Part shown: positions 29,001 through 40,896 of the stretch, piece after piece
Layout of the letters: the number at the start of each line of letters is the position of its first letter
Position numbering within the stretch: the stretch's first letter is position 1
Assembly (NCBI GenBank): GCA_016711435.1
Contig: JADJSY010000002.1
Coordinates: 62,001 to 126,000 of the forward strand
DNA length: 64,000 bases
Origin: Lewinellaceae bacterium
GTDB lineage: Bacteria; Bacteroidota; Bacteroidia; Chitinophagales; Saprospiraceae
Reading direction: 5' to 3'
Translations under genes and position numbers: made by a program
Notes under the pieces: generated by a model
What the model saw: only the letters and a program-made list of their open reading frames with translations
Database searches by the model: none
Told to the model about the DNA's origin: nothing

Positions 29001-32000
29001 TGCCGGCTCCTTGACTGTTAATTTTTCTGTCGGTGGTTCGGCGACCTTCGGCATGGATTATAGCCAAACCGGTGCGTCGATGTTCACACCTCCTACCGGC
29101 ACGGTCACTTTCGGAGCAGGTATGAGTACTGCAACGGTTACGCTCAACCCTTCAGTGGATTTGACCGTCGAACTGGACGAGACTGCTGTTCTCACAGTCA
29201 CCAGCGGAGCGGGTTATAATGTGGCTGCACCCAGTGTGGCTACGGGTACTATTACCAATGACGATACCGACGTAACGGTCGCCGTTTTACCTTCCTCGGT
29301 GCTGGAAGACGGCGCTCCGAACCTCGATTATACCTTTACCCGGACAGGTGTTACTACCGGCACTTTAACGGTCAATTTCTCTGTCGGCGGCTTAGCTACG
29401 TTCGGTACGGATTATACACAGACCGGTGCGACGATGTTCACTACTACTACCGGCACGGTCACTTTTGGAGCAGGTATGAGTACTGCAACGGTTACGCTCG
29501 ATCCTTCTGTGGATGCGACTGTCGAACCGGATGAGACTGCTGTTCTCACGGTCACCAGCGGAGTGGGCTATAATGTGGCTGCACCTAGTGTAGCTACGGG
29601 TACTATTACCAATGACGATACCGACGTAACGGTGACGGTTGCACCCGGTGCAGTGCTGGAAGACGATGCTACCAATCTTGTTTATACGTTCACCCGGGTA
29701 GGTGTGACGACCGACGTACTCGTTGTCAACTACTCCGTCATGGGTACGGCATCGCACCCCGGGGACTATACGGAGAGCGGCTCATCGCTTTTCCTGCCTC
29801 CGATTGCATCGGTGACTTTCGGAGCCGGCATTAGCACGGTTAATGTCACGATCGATCCTGTAGCGGACATAGCAATAGAACCGGATGAAACGGTTATATT
29901 CAGCATCGCGGGCAGTATTGACTACAACACCGGTTCGCCGAGCACGGCTACCGGCACGATTACCAATGATGACAATAGTGTTTCTGTAACTGTTTCGCCT
30001 TTGTCCGTACTGGAAAACAGCGGCACGGGCCTGGTTTATACCTTTACCCGTACGGATATTAACTCCGGTCCGCTGGTAGTTAATTTTACCGTCGGTGGTA
30101 CTGCCGAATTCGCTACTGATTATACCCAAACCGGCGCAACCACGTTTAACGCTTCCACGGGTTCCGTCACATTCTCCGGAGTAAGCCCGACCGCAACGGT
30201 TACGCTCGATCCTACGACGGATGCGACCGTCGAACTCGACGAGACGGCTATTCTTACGGTCACGAGCGGGTTCGGATACGGTATTGGTGCGCCAAACGTT
30301 GCTACCGGTACGATTCAAAACGACGATGCCGCAGTGATCACGATCACCAGCCCGAGCATCGTGGAAGGAGACGGCGGCAGCACGAACCTGGTATTTACCA
30401 TCAACCTGGATAACCCTTCGGATGCCAACGTGGTAGTGAATTATACCACGGTAGACGGTACCGCCATCCAACCTGGCGACTACACGTTGACAGCAGGCAC
30501 TCATACCTTCCTCCCGAGTGAAACCAGCAAAATGGTGTCCGTGCCAATCTTGGGCGATTGTGCTATCGAACCGAATGAAGCATTTATCGTTCGCCTGAGC
30601 GGCTTGGTAAATAACGGCCGCGACGTCACCCTGAACGGCAGCGGCGCCACCCTGGACGGTACCGGTACCATCACCAACGACGATGCCGTGCCGGGTATCA
30701 TTTGCCCTGCAAATATTTCGATGAATGCCGCTCCGGGCGTATGTAACGCCACGGTAACGGTAACGCTCCCAACCATCAGCAGCCTGTGCGGCGCTTCCAC
30801 GCTGGAATTCCGCTATCGCCCGGTAGATGCGGCCGACGTTCCGACAGGCCCCTACAATGCATACGCACCCGCAGCTTCCAATAGCGTGAACTTTACGGTA
30901 GGCCGTTACGAAGTAGAATGGCAAATCACGGACGGTTCCGGCAGTTCCGTCTGCACTTTCTTCCTGGAAGTAGTGGACAATCAGCCACCAGTTGCGCAAT
31001 GTGTGCCCAATTTCACCTTGAATCTGAATGGAGCCGGCACCGGCTCCATTACTCCTGCCGATATCAACAATGGCAGCACGGATAACTGTAGCATTGCCAA
31101 CCTGGCTGTTGCTCCGAATTCCTTTACCTGCGCCAATGTAGGTCCGGTAACAGTTACGCTGACGGTTACCGACCCGGCTAACCTGACGGGTACCTGCACC
31201 AGCACGGTCAATGTAATTGCCTCCGCTGTTTGTACGCCGCCAGCCATCGGCAATGCGGGCGGACCGAATATTGCCGATCCGTGTACCTGCCTCGGCAACG
31301 GTCGCTTTGCGGAAGAAGTGGTGATCGGGCCGGCTAACCCGGGCCAACTCTGGACGGTTCAAAGCACGACACTGATCAATCCGAATACCAATGCACCGTA
31401 TGCGCCGGGCACCTTGTTTACACAGGTGAATATTGGAGGCGGTCAGTTTATTTACACCTTGCAGGGCGTTCATCTGGATGGCGTGGGTTACTCGCTTACT
31501 GCTACCAGCGTTTACTACCCGAATATCACGCTGGCTATTTCCAATACCTGCTACTATCCTGATCCTGTCATCACCGGCCCGGAAGGCACTTTCTGCTTGA
31601 ATTCCGCAGATGCGACCTTTACCGGTACGGCAGGCCCCGGCATCGACGGTACGGGCCAGTTCTTCCTGAACGGTTCGCCTGTTCCTACCGTAGAATCGCC
31701 CGTGAATAGCAACAACTGGGTGACTACCCTCGATTTCAGCACATTGGGCCTTGGAAACTATACCCTGGTTTTTCAATTTGATGCCGGAAATCCTGCGGGA
31801 TTACTGGCTCCGCCAAATGTAGGCTGTATAGCCTCTGTAAGCAGATTTATCTCTGTGGTGGCCACCCCATCCAACCTGATTTGTAATGATTTGCTAACCA
31901 TTGGCCTGGATGAAAGTTGCAGCCTGGTACTGACCCCTGATATGATCCTGGAAGGTACTTACTTCTGCTACGACGATTATGTAGTAGAAATCGACCGGAC

Positions 32001-35000
32001 TTTACCTTTGGGTAACGGCCCCTGGACTCCCGGTATGCTCAGCGCTGCGGATGTTCATAAAACCTACGCGGTGCGGGTAAGACACCTGGTTTCGGGCAAC
32101 TCCTGCTGGGGTAATATCTCGATTGAAGACAAACTGCCGCCTGTGATCACCTGTCCCTGCGGCCCGAACAACGATAATTTCTGCACATACGACTGCGCTG
32201 ACCTGAACGGTATCCTGGACGGCACCATCGCCACGCCGCTGCCGGTTGCGATCGACGGTTGCGAAGGCCAGATAAATACGATCGTGGCGAACCCGAATGT
32301 ACCGGGCGCTAATTTGTACAAAAAGACGAATATTTCCCCGGTTTAGATGCCTGTAGTGTAGCGCGTATCGAACGTACCTGGACAGCAAAAGACTCCTGGG
32401 GTAATTCAGCGCAGTGTACGCAGGTGTTCTACTTAGAGCCGTTCACCCACGAGGACATCGACTTCCCGGATGATATTACGATCGACTGTGCCGGTTGCGG
32501 CAGTGCGCCCGGCGTACGCCCCTGCGATCTGCCTGCCGGACATAATGTTCCTTATGCCGGCGGCTACCCGCTGATTGCTAACCCGCAGAATATCAACGTG
32601 GTAGGTTGCGGTACATCGGGCGGTTTGTGCAACCTGGGTACATCGTACACGGATATCCGGATCGATATATGCGCCGGTACGTTCAAAATTTTGCGCCACT
32701 GGATCGTTCTGGACTGGTGTACCAACGAAACCTGGACGCACGACCAGTTGATCAAAGTAGTAGACGACGAAGGTCCGGTCATTTCCTGTCCGGCCGACAT
32801 GACGGTATCGACCAACCCGTCGCAGTGCTGCGCCACGGTTGACCTGCCGAATGTGATCGTGGAAGACCGTTGCTCACCGACTGCTTCGATCAGCGCGATG
32901 ATTCAGGTGTACGAGCAGTACCCAACGGGTCCTGATGGCGACGACCTTGATACAGATCCTGATCCATTGGTGATTGCAACCTACACGTTGAATAAAACGA
33001 CCAACCCAGGCCAATTCAAACTGGAAACTTTCCAGGGCAACAACTTCTGGGATTGCGACACTTTGGGTAACTATGGTACCACACCTTGCCTGCCCATCGG
33101 CCACCACCTGGTGACCTACATGGCACAGGACGTGTGCGGCAACACCAACGCTGAAACGTTCTGGTTGACTGTTGTGGACGATGTTCCACCGGTTGCTACC
33201 TGCACGGAGTTTACCACTGTTGCCATCGGCACGGATGACCCAACCGACTGCTACGCGCCAAGCGGCGACTGCAAATTCGGCGGTGTGACCTGGATTCCGG
33301 CTTCTGCTTTCAACCAGGGTTCGTACGACAACTGTAACGATATTGCCTTCACGGTTCGCCGTATGAAAGCGGATACCGGTTACAGCGATTGTATCGAAGA
33401 CCTGAAAAATGCTCCGGGTTGCGACAACTGGCGGGTAGGCGCTTGTGGCGAATTGGATTACGACGAGAACAACGGCTTTAACGATGAATACGACATCGCT
33501 ACTGCAGAAAATGACTCGATCAAATTCTACTGCTGCGAGGTAGGTACTACCCAGCTTATCATCCTGCGTGTGTACCAGTTGGACATCAACGGCAACTGGG
33601 CTTACTACACAGACGAAAACGGCCTGCCGCTTCTCGACCCTGAATCTAACTGCATCCAGTATATCTACAACGAATGTATGATCGACGTGGAAGTACAGGA
33701 CAAAATCAAACCATTGTGCCAGGCGCCGCCCCACGTAACAGTATCCTGCGAGAACTTTGAGCCAAGCCTGTGGGCGTACGGATACCCAAGCGTATCGGAC
33801 AACTGCTGCTTAGACGATACACCTCCGACAAGCGCAGCGCCAGGCGGGGTAGCAAATATTCCTGCGGGAACCACCGCTATTCCGGGTGTTTGCGGCGCTA
33901 CTCAAAAAACCTACTACAACGGTTTCCTGAACGCGGGCTTTGATACGACCTGCAACCGCGGCATTATCATCCGCCGCTTCACGGCATGGGATTGCTATGG
34001 CCAGTCGAGCAGTTGCACGCAGCGCATCACCGTAACAAGCGTACCTGATTACAACATCGTATTCCCTGCTGACGACACCGAGAACTGTGTAGGCGTACCT
34101 GATTTCGGCTACCCACAAATCACGAACGACGAAGGTTGCGAACTGATCGGCGTTGCCTACAACGACGTGTACTTCACGGTTGTACCGGATGCCTGCTACA
34201 AAATCGAACGGACCTGGAGGGTAATCAACTGGTGTGATTACGATCCCGATGCTGCTTGCTTCGAGCAACTGCGCGCGAACGGTCGTTCTGTACGGGTATG
34301 GAACAATCCGGCTATCGCAGGTGATGAGACGCCAAACTGCGTGACGTACAAACAGATCATCAAAGTGATCGACCAAACGCCACCGACGATTACCTGCACA
34401 CCGATCGACACTTGCGACTACAGCTCCAACTTCGATACGGATGGCTTGCGCTACTGGAACGACGGCGACCTGTGGTGGGATAACGGTACCCAATCGCACA
34501 ACCTGTGCGAGACGGACAAAACGCTGATGTCTGTTTCAGCAGAAGATTTCTGCGATTCTATTTCCCCGGTAGGCGGTCTTCGTTTCCGCTACCTGTTGTT
34601 CCTGGACCTGGATGCAGATGGTATCATGGAAACGGTTGTATCGAGCGCAGATGCTGCGACCCGCCCATTCGGCCGGGTACGTTACAACAATTACCAGAAC
34701 CCGAATTATGGTGGAGGCAACCTCCGCAGATTTGACCTGGGCAGCAACCCGTATGCGTTCAACATCGAACAAACGCTGACCGGCGCGAGAGTGATCTGGC
34801 GGACAGCGAGCGGAGCGACCCAGGATCCGAACCTGCCACATGGTCGTCACAAAATCAAGTGGATTGCAGAAGACGGTTGTGGTAACGAAGCGGTATGCGA
34901 GGAATTCTTCACGATCCGCGACTGCAAGGCGCCGACCGTTGCCTGTGCCGACGTAAACATCAACCTGATGTTCGGCGGTATGGCTACGCTGTGGACGAGC

Positions 35001-36473
35001 GACTTCTTCCTGTACGCTGAAGACAACTGCACACCGGCCGACATCCTGAAAGTAGCGGTAATCCGCCAGGATGATCCCGACTTCGACCATACCAGTTTCC
35101 CGGCCGGTTCCCCACAAAGCATCGTGGTAACTTGTGCTGACCAGGGTACGAACGTACCGGTGGAAGTATGGGTGATCGACGCAGCAGGCAGGGCAGATTT
35201 CTGCACGGCTTATGTCAACGTACAAGCCAACCTAGTTGGTTGTAACACCCCTGCAACGGCTACGGTCGCAGGTGCATTAGCAACGGAAAATGAACAGGGT
35301 GTGGAGGATGCATCGGTAGAACTGGCCATTTCTTCCAGCGGCGGGCAAGGCGTTCTGACAGACCAGTCAGATGTTACGGGTTCGTTCCAGTTCCCGAATG
35401 CCGTTCCGATGTCGGGCGATTACACGCTGACGCCGACGAAAGACGACAACCCGCTGAACGGGGTAACGACATATGACCTGCTGTTGATTTCCAAACACAT
35501 CCTGGGTCTGGAACCATTGACCACGCCGTACAAAATGATCGCTGCGGACGCCAACCGTTCCGGTTCGATCACGACGTTCGACATCGTGGAATTCCGCAAA
35601 CTGATCCTGGGTATTTATGAAGAACTGCCGACGAATACTTCCTGGCGCTTCGTGGACAAAACGTTCCCGTTCCCGAACCCGGCCAATCCATTCCAGTCAA
35701 CGTTCCCCGAAAATATTTCGGCGCAGAACGTACAGTCCAGCCAGTTGGCTGAAGACTTTGTGGGTGTGAAAGTGGGTGATGTGAACGGTACGGTTACGCC
35801 GAACAGCCTTGTCTCGATAGACGACCGCACGGCAGCCACGATGTTGTTCGACATACAAGACCGCGCGGTGAAAGCCGGTGAGGTATTCACGGTGAACTTC
35901 AAAGGCGCTGAGCGCGTACAAGGCTACCAGTTCACGATGAACTTCAACGGCCTGGAAGTAATGGACATTCTACCTGGAACAGATATGAAATTAGATAACT
36001 TCGGGGTGTTTGGAGACGCGATTACTACTTCTGTTGACGGAGCTGCCAACGAATTTGCAGTTACTTTCCGCGCTACGAAAGCCGGTCAGATCAGTCAGAT
36101 GTTGGGTGTATCCGGCAGGATAACGAAGGCCGAAGGATACAGCCTCACAAACGACCGCTTAGACATCGCTTTCCGCTTTAACAACGGCAATACGAGCACC
36201 ATCAGCGGTGTCGGCTTCGAGTTGTATCAAAACCAGCCGAACCCGTTTGTGAACAAAACCTTCATCGGTTTCCATTTGCCGGAGGCAGCGAACGCTACGC
36301 TGCGCATCTTCGACGCAACCGGTCGTATGGTATTCACACAAAACGGCGACTTTGCGAAAGGATACAACACGTTTGCGATTGATCGTCAGTTGTTGAATAC
36401 CACAGGTGTTTTGTATTACACGGTAGAAACAACGACGGACAGTGCAACGAAGAAGATGATACAGTCGAAGTAA
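26043..36473 (+). CDS. Protein A: giant Calx-beta/HYR-like surface protein with T9SS signal, three frameshifts
   Basis: Corrected length is about 3477 residues. Order: signal peptide (residues 1-19); an SD-repeat B-like domain (LGNLVYSDNNRNGVFDGG, near residue 96); eleven Calx-beta repeats of about 118 residues (26790-30690), each with a VLEDG, YTFTRTG and TGTITNDD pattern; HYR-like domains (IICPANISMNAAPGVCNATV); long Cys-containing repeats between 31.0 and 35.2 kb; a dockerin-like segment (YDLLLISKHILGLEPL with ADANRSGSI, about 35470-35620); a cohesin-like segment (about 35815-36190); and a T9SS type A sorting domain at the end (LYQNQPNPFVNKT; RIFDATGRMVFTQNG). Single-base losses break the frame near 27905, 28020 and 32330; all three are read as one missing base and the translation continues smoothly. 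It is probably a cell-surface adhesin or matrix protein; Calx-beta and dockerin-like parts imply Ca2+ binding. Confidence 0.85.
26790..30690 (+). repeat. Tandem array of eleven Calx-beta coding repeats
   Basis: The unit is about 354 bases. Units at roughly 27.14, 28.91 and 29.27 kb share nearly identical DNA (for example CCGTTTTACCTTCCTCGGTG), while the first, tenth and eleventh are more diverged. The similarity would allow repeat loss or gain by recombination and makes assembly difficult. Confidence 0.85.
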
Positions 36474-36480
36474 GGGATGA

Positions 36481-36600
36481 TGAAAAGGTTGATAAGGGTT
36501 TATAAAGGTTTATGAGGGTTGATAATTGCCACTCTAAGAAGTGGAGAATCTTTTTTTCAGCCCAATTATCAACTCATCAACATTCTCAACCCTCATCACA
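36481..36600. repeat. Low-complexity inverted repeat after gene A, with a terminator-like hairpin
   Basis: The left side is built from AAGGTTGATAAGGGTTTAT words ending GTTGATAATTG; the right side reads CAATTATCAAC, CATCAACATTCTCAACCC. At 36529-36557 a hairpin CCACT/AGTGG followed by a run of seven T fits a terminator for gene A. Confidence 0.6.
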
Positions 36601-36726
36601 GATATAAGTTGTTGCCCGATAATCACATCAAAATGCGCGGCCCGGGAAATTCCCAACTCAAGATATTTGATAAAAAAGATAATCTTAAATTAAAAAAACA
36701 TAAAAAAGATTGCAAATCAAGTAATT

Positions 36727-39700
36727 GTGATTTTATTGCTGATCGTTTTCAGCGTAAATGCGCTTCAATCACAAACGATCCCCACGCCTACTCAAACGGA
36801 TGTGATCATCCTTGACAATAACACTCCCGGCAAAGCCGACCCCGGTGACAAGATCCGCTACAAGGTGACTATCCAAAACACGCACCCGAGTACGCCCGCC
36901 ACCGGCGTACAACTGAACGTCGTGCCCGACCCGCGCACCACCTTCGTGTCAGGCAGTTTCTTTACTTCGCCGCTGGCAATCCCCGATGCGTATGCCTGCA
37001 CGGGCAATGTTCCCATTTTCGTGGCAGCGCCCGGCGTCAAAGGCAATGACTTCGACGAAGGCGCGCCCGGTTCGCTTTCCATCAGTACCGCGACGAACCA
37101 GGCGACCCTTCGGGGCGGCTCCGTGGATATATTTGCCGACGGTAGTTTCGAATACACCCCGCCCGCCGGCTACGAAGGCGACGACAGTTTTACCTACACG
37201 CTCAACGACGCCACACAGGCAGGCCCGGGCGCTCCCATCACCGATGTGGGTACGGTGACGATCACCATTTCCGGCATGATCTGGTTCATCAACAACTCGG
37301 CAGCGGCGGGCGACGGGCGGCTTTCTTCGCCCTTCAATTCGCTGGGTGCTTTCAATACGGCCAACGGAGGCATGACGATGAACAATGGCGACGTAGTGAA
37401 CCCGGAAATCAACGAGACCATTTTCCTGTACACGGGCGGCAGCAACTACACCAGCGGCATTACCCTGCTCAATGGGCAGCGGCTGTTTGGACAGGGGGCA
37501 TCGACGGCAAATCTGGGGACGTTGACGGGCATCACTTTTAACCCGAACAGCCTTACACTGCCGACGGCCGGCGGTACCGATCCGGTCATTACCAACGCTG
37601 CGGGCGACGGCATCCTGCTGGGTTCCGGAAACACGGTCCGCGGATTGAATATCGGAGTCTGCTCCGATTTCGGCATAGACGACAACGGAACTGTGGGTAC
37701 CCTGACGATCAGTGAAGTAGACATCAACACCACGGGCGGCGGCTTCCGAACCGATAACGGCGGCACCCTGGCAGTCACCCTCGGCGCTGTCACTGCGGGC
37801 GGAATACGGGGCATTCATTTAGCCGGCACAGCGGGCTCTTTCAGCGTAACCGGCGCCACAACCACTTCCGGCACGGTAAATCAGGGAATCTGGATAGATA
37901 ATACGTCTACGAATGTAAGTTTTGCCGCTATTACGATCAGTTCTACCGGGAGTGGTTCGAATGCCTTCGAATTGTCGGGCAACACCGGCACCTTTAATGC
38001 AAGCGGCACGACGACCGTCAATGCGCCGGTTGCCGGCGGGAGTTGTCAGCCTGTTGATTTCGGGTGGTAGCGGTACCACTACTTTTGCAGCCATAGACAT
38101 CAATGGACGCCGGGATATTGGCATTTCCATTGAAAGCGCCACCAACGTAACGACCGGCACGGTGGATATTGACAATTCCAACTCCGTGTCGGGTATAGTC
38201 GCTTTTCTAATAAGTGGTCAGACAGGCGGCTCTCTTAATTTTGGCACAACCACCATCAATAACAATGGCGCCGGCTCTGGTATCGCTGTAGCCATAGAAA
38301 GCTCCAATGCAACCATCACTTTCGCAAGCGGCAGCAACATCACGGGCACCACTACGACAGGTTTTAATGTAAACCAAGGCTCCGGCAGCATCACCTACAA
38401 CGGCGCTATCACCAACACAGCAGGCTCTGCCGTAAGCGTCACTTCCCGCACCGGCGGTACAGTGGCATTCACTGGAAACATTAACTCTTCAGGCGGTGGC
38501 ACTGGCATTACAGTCGGCAGCAACAGCGGCGGCGCCATTGTGAATTTCAGTGGCTCGACAAAAAGTATAAGTTCCGGCAGTTCCACAGGCGTCAACCTGA
38601 CTTCTAACACTGGCGCCACCATCAACTTCACCAACGGCGGGCTCGCCATCACCACTACCAGCGGCACCGGCTTCAGCGCCACAGGTGGCGGCACGGTGAC
38701 CGTGCAAGGCACGGGCAACTCTATCAATAGTTCTTCCGCTACTGCGCTGAATGTAAATGCCACTACCATTGGGGGGAGTGGGCTAACCTTCCAAAGCATT
38801 TCATCAAGCGGAACATCTAAGGGTATCTCATTAAATACCACTGGTTCAGGTGGGTTGACGGTTACCGGCACCAGCACCACTGACGGAACTGGCGGCACAA
38901 TTCAAAACATCACCACCCGGGGTGCAGAGTTCATCAGCGCACAGAACATCACGCTCAAAAACATGAACTTCACCAATGCGTGTACTGCCGATTTCCCGGC
39001 AGCACCTACCGGCCACTCGCTTGGGAACAATACGGCAGACAATGCGGCCATCCATCTGCAGGACGCGACAACCGTTGTGCTGGACAACCTCAACATCACG
39101 ACCAGTGCGGAGCAGGGCATCAACGGCCACAACGTGAACGGTTTTACCCTGAGCAACAGCGTGCTGTCGGGCCTCGGCGGCGGGCCGGACGAAGACGGGC
39201 TGCATTTTTACAACATGGTCGGCACCTGCGCCATCACCAACACCAGCATCACCAGCAGCGGCGACGACAACGTCAACATCCAGAACAATACTACCCCATC
39301 GCTCCGCCGACCTCGACCGGCACTATTGATATCACCGGGAGCAGTTTTAACACAGGTGTTTTGGGAAGCGGGATTTTGTTCGGCATCAGGGGCACGAGCA
39401 ACACGACGATCAACATTTCGGGCACCACCGTCAACAACAACTTCAGCGGCGGTGTCGTGGCCGATTGTTTTGATACCGCTACTATGGATGTAGAGGTGTC
39501 AACCACCACGATTACCAATAACAACGATGCCATACAGGTAAGCGGGCATAACGGCAATGTAAAATTCGACATCCACGACAACTCGAACATCAGCCTGCAA
39601 GACCTCGTGAGTATCACGATTCTAAAGTCTGCATTTTCATCTGCGGGGACGCTGGAGGGCAAAATCAGGAGCAACACCATCACGACCGAAAACGGGCATA

Positions 39701-40209
39701 CGGCAGACGGCATCACCGTTTTCAATGCAGGCGGCGCAACATTGAAGTTGGCCATCACAAACAATGTGATGAGTTATGCCGGAACGCAACGGGCTATTTT
39801 GGTACAAGCAGGTCAGGATGGCAGTGGAAGCACTGAGGCCACCATTACGGGGAACAATATTGATGTCTTGCTGGACGGGGCAGGGAATGCCGTCGCGGGC
39901 ATCCTCGCGCAATCCGCAATTACCGGACCCGGCAACACCTCCGCCTTGTGCATAGACATCGGGGGGGCGGGCGCGCTGAGCAACACGTTCACCCATTCCC
40001 TGGGCGGGTCTATGGCCGCTGGGGATATTCGTGTTCGCCAGCGCAACGACGGCACAGTCCGCCTGCCAGGGTATGTTGACGGCGCAACGGATACAGCCGC
40101 TGTGATTGCCTATCTCAACGGGCGCAACGTAGAGGTCTCCCCTTCGACCGCAACGGCACAAACAACTGGCTTCGCTGGCGGTGGGGCTTGTTCGCAACCG
40201 TCTTTTTGA
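36727..40209 (+). CDS. Protein B: secreted beta-helix protein with N-terminal DUF11/cadherin-like module, two frameshifts
   Basis: Corrected length is about 1160 residues. A hydrophobic start (ILLLIVFSVNALQSQ) is a signal peptide. The mature protein begins with a DUF11-like domain (GKADPGDKIRYKVTIQNT, LNVVPDPRTTFVSGSFF) and a cadherin-like domain (GSFEYTPPAGYEGDDSFTYT). A long right-handed beta-helix of Gly/Thr/Asn-rich rungs follows (GTTTFAAIDINGRRDIG, GGTVTVQGTGNSINSSS). It ends in a segment shared with protein D (IRVRQRNDGTVRLPGYVDG) and a short Cys-containing tail. No T9SS sorting domain is seen. Frame breaks lie near 38040 (one extra base) and 39290 (one missing); they compensate. The GTG at 36727 is the start used; an in-frame ATA at 36700 sits where the paralogue would start with a basic signal-peptide head (KKIANQ). 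Confidence 0.75.
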
Positions 40210-40308
40210 CGAAAATGGAGTGCCGAGATTTGACCACTTTTGAAAAGTTGTCAAATCTCCATCCCCAAGTACCAAGCCTGAAAACCCGCGCCTTTTTCGT
40301 TTTTCGCC

Positions 40309-40380
40309 CCGCCAGGTGTTACCCTCCCACAAAACCCAAGCGCAGCGCCGGCAGTGTCTCCGACCTGCTGCCCACGTACA
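40309..40380 (+). repeat. Direct repeat, copy 1, between gene B and the E-like fragment
   Basis: Contains CCAGGTGTTAC, CCTCCCAC and CAGTGTCTCCGACCTGCTGC, ending in CCACGTA. It is repeated at 40711-40777 with small differences; together the copies flank the truncated gene fragment at 40461. Confidence 0.75.
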
Positions 40381-40460
40381 ACAGAATGCCAGCCCATAAT
40401 CTAAAAATAATAAACTCTAATTGCCTCAAGCAACAAGTGTTAAACCAAATCATATACAAC

Positions 40461-40784
40461 ATGCCTATTTTCAACAGTCCGACTACATCATTTGCGCCTG
40501 CCTTGCCCGGCAATGAAACAGGGTTTACGGCTGCGCCTGGAAAATGGGGCCCGGTTGTATTGGTTTTTGCTGCGCTGATAGCCCTGCCCTTGAGTACAAA
40601 AGCACAGTATTTGGAGACCTTTTCTACCGTTGTTGGCGTCCCCGCCAACAACAAACGGTGGAATGAGTGCAGGAACGTGGCATCTGCAACTGCTTTTTGC
40701 CTCACCAGGTGTTACAAGCCTCCCACGAACCCCAGGCACCGTGCCGCAGCAGTGTCTCCGACCTGCTGCCCACGTAGAGTGTAA
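40461..40784 (+). pseudogene. Truncated copy of the gene E start
   Basis: A 107-codon frame whose first 55 codons match the beginning of protein E (MPIFNSPTTSFAPALPGNET versus MPIFNRLTTPCVPALPGNET; then QYLETFST). The roughly 50 bases upstream (AACAAGTGTTAAACCAAAT) also match those upstream of E, so promoter and signal peptide were duplicated together. After ETFST the homology ends in a hairpin repeat (GTTGTTGGCG/CGCCAACAAC, about 40627-40652) and the remaining codons come from repeat DNA. It is a decayed copy. Confidence 0.78.
40711..40777 (+). repeat. Direct repeat, copy 2
   Basis: Second copy of the 40309-40380 element, again with CAGTGTCTCCGACCTGCTGC and CCACGTA, lying about 120 bases before gene C. 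Confidence 0.75.
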
Positions 40785-40896
40785 TGCCTGCTGCGGCTAA
40801 AAATATATTGCGAACAGCATTTATACAACCTTATAATTTGTTTGAATGATGCATACTATACTGCCACTTTGTTCAAATAACAGCCCGAAAACCAGG

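Noticed and set aside
29782..31776. A 664-codon minus-strand reading frame under protein A
   Set aside because: It is antisense to the Calx-beta/HYR coding region, its composition follows the repeat DNA and it has no recognisable domain or signal peptide.
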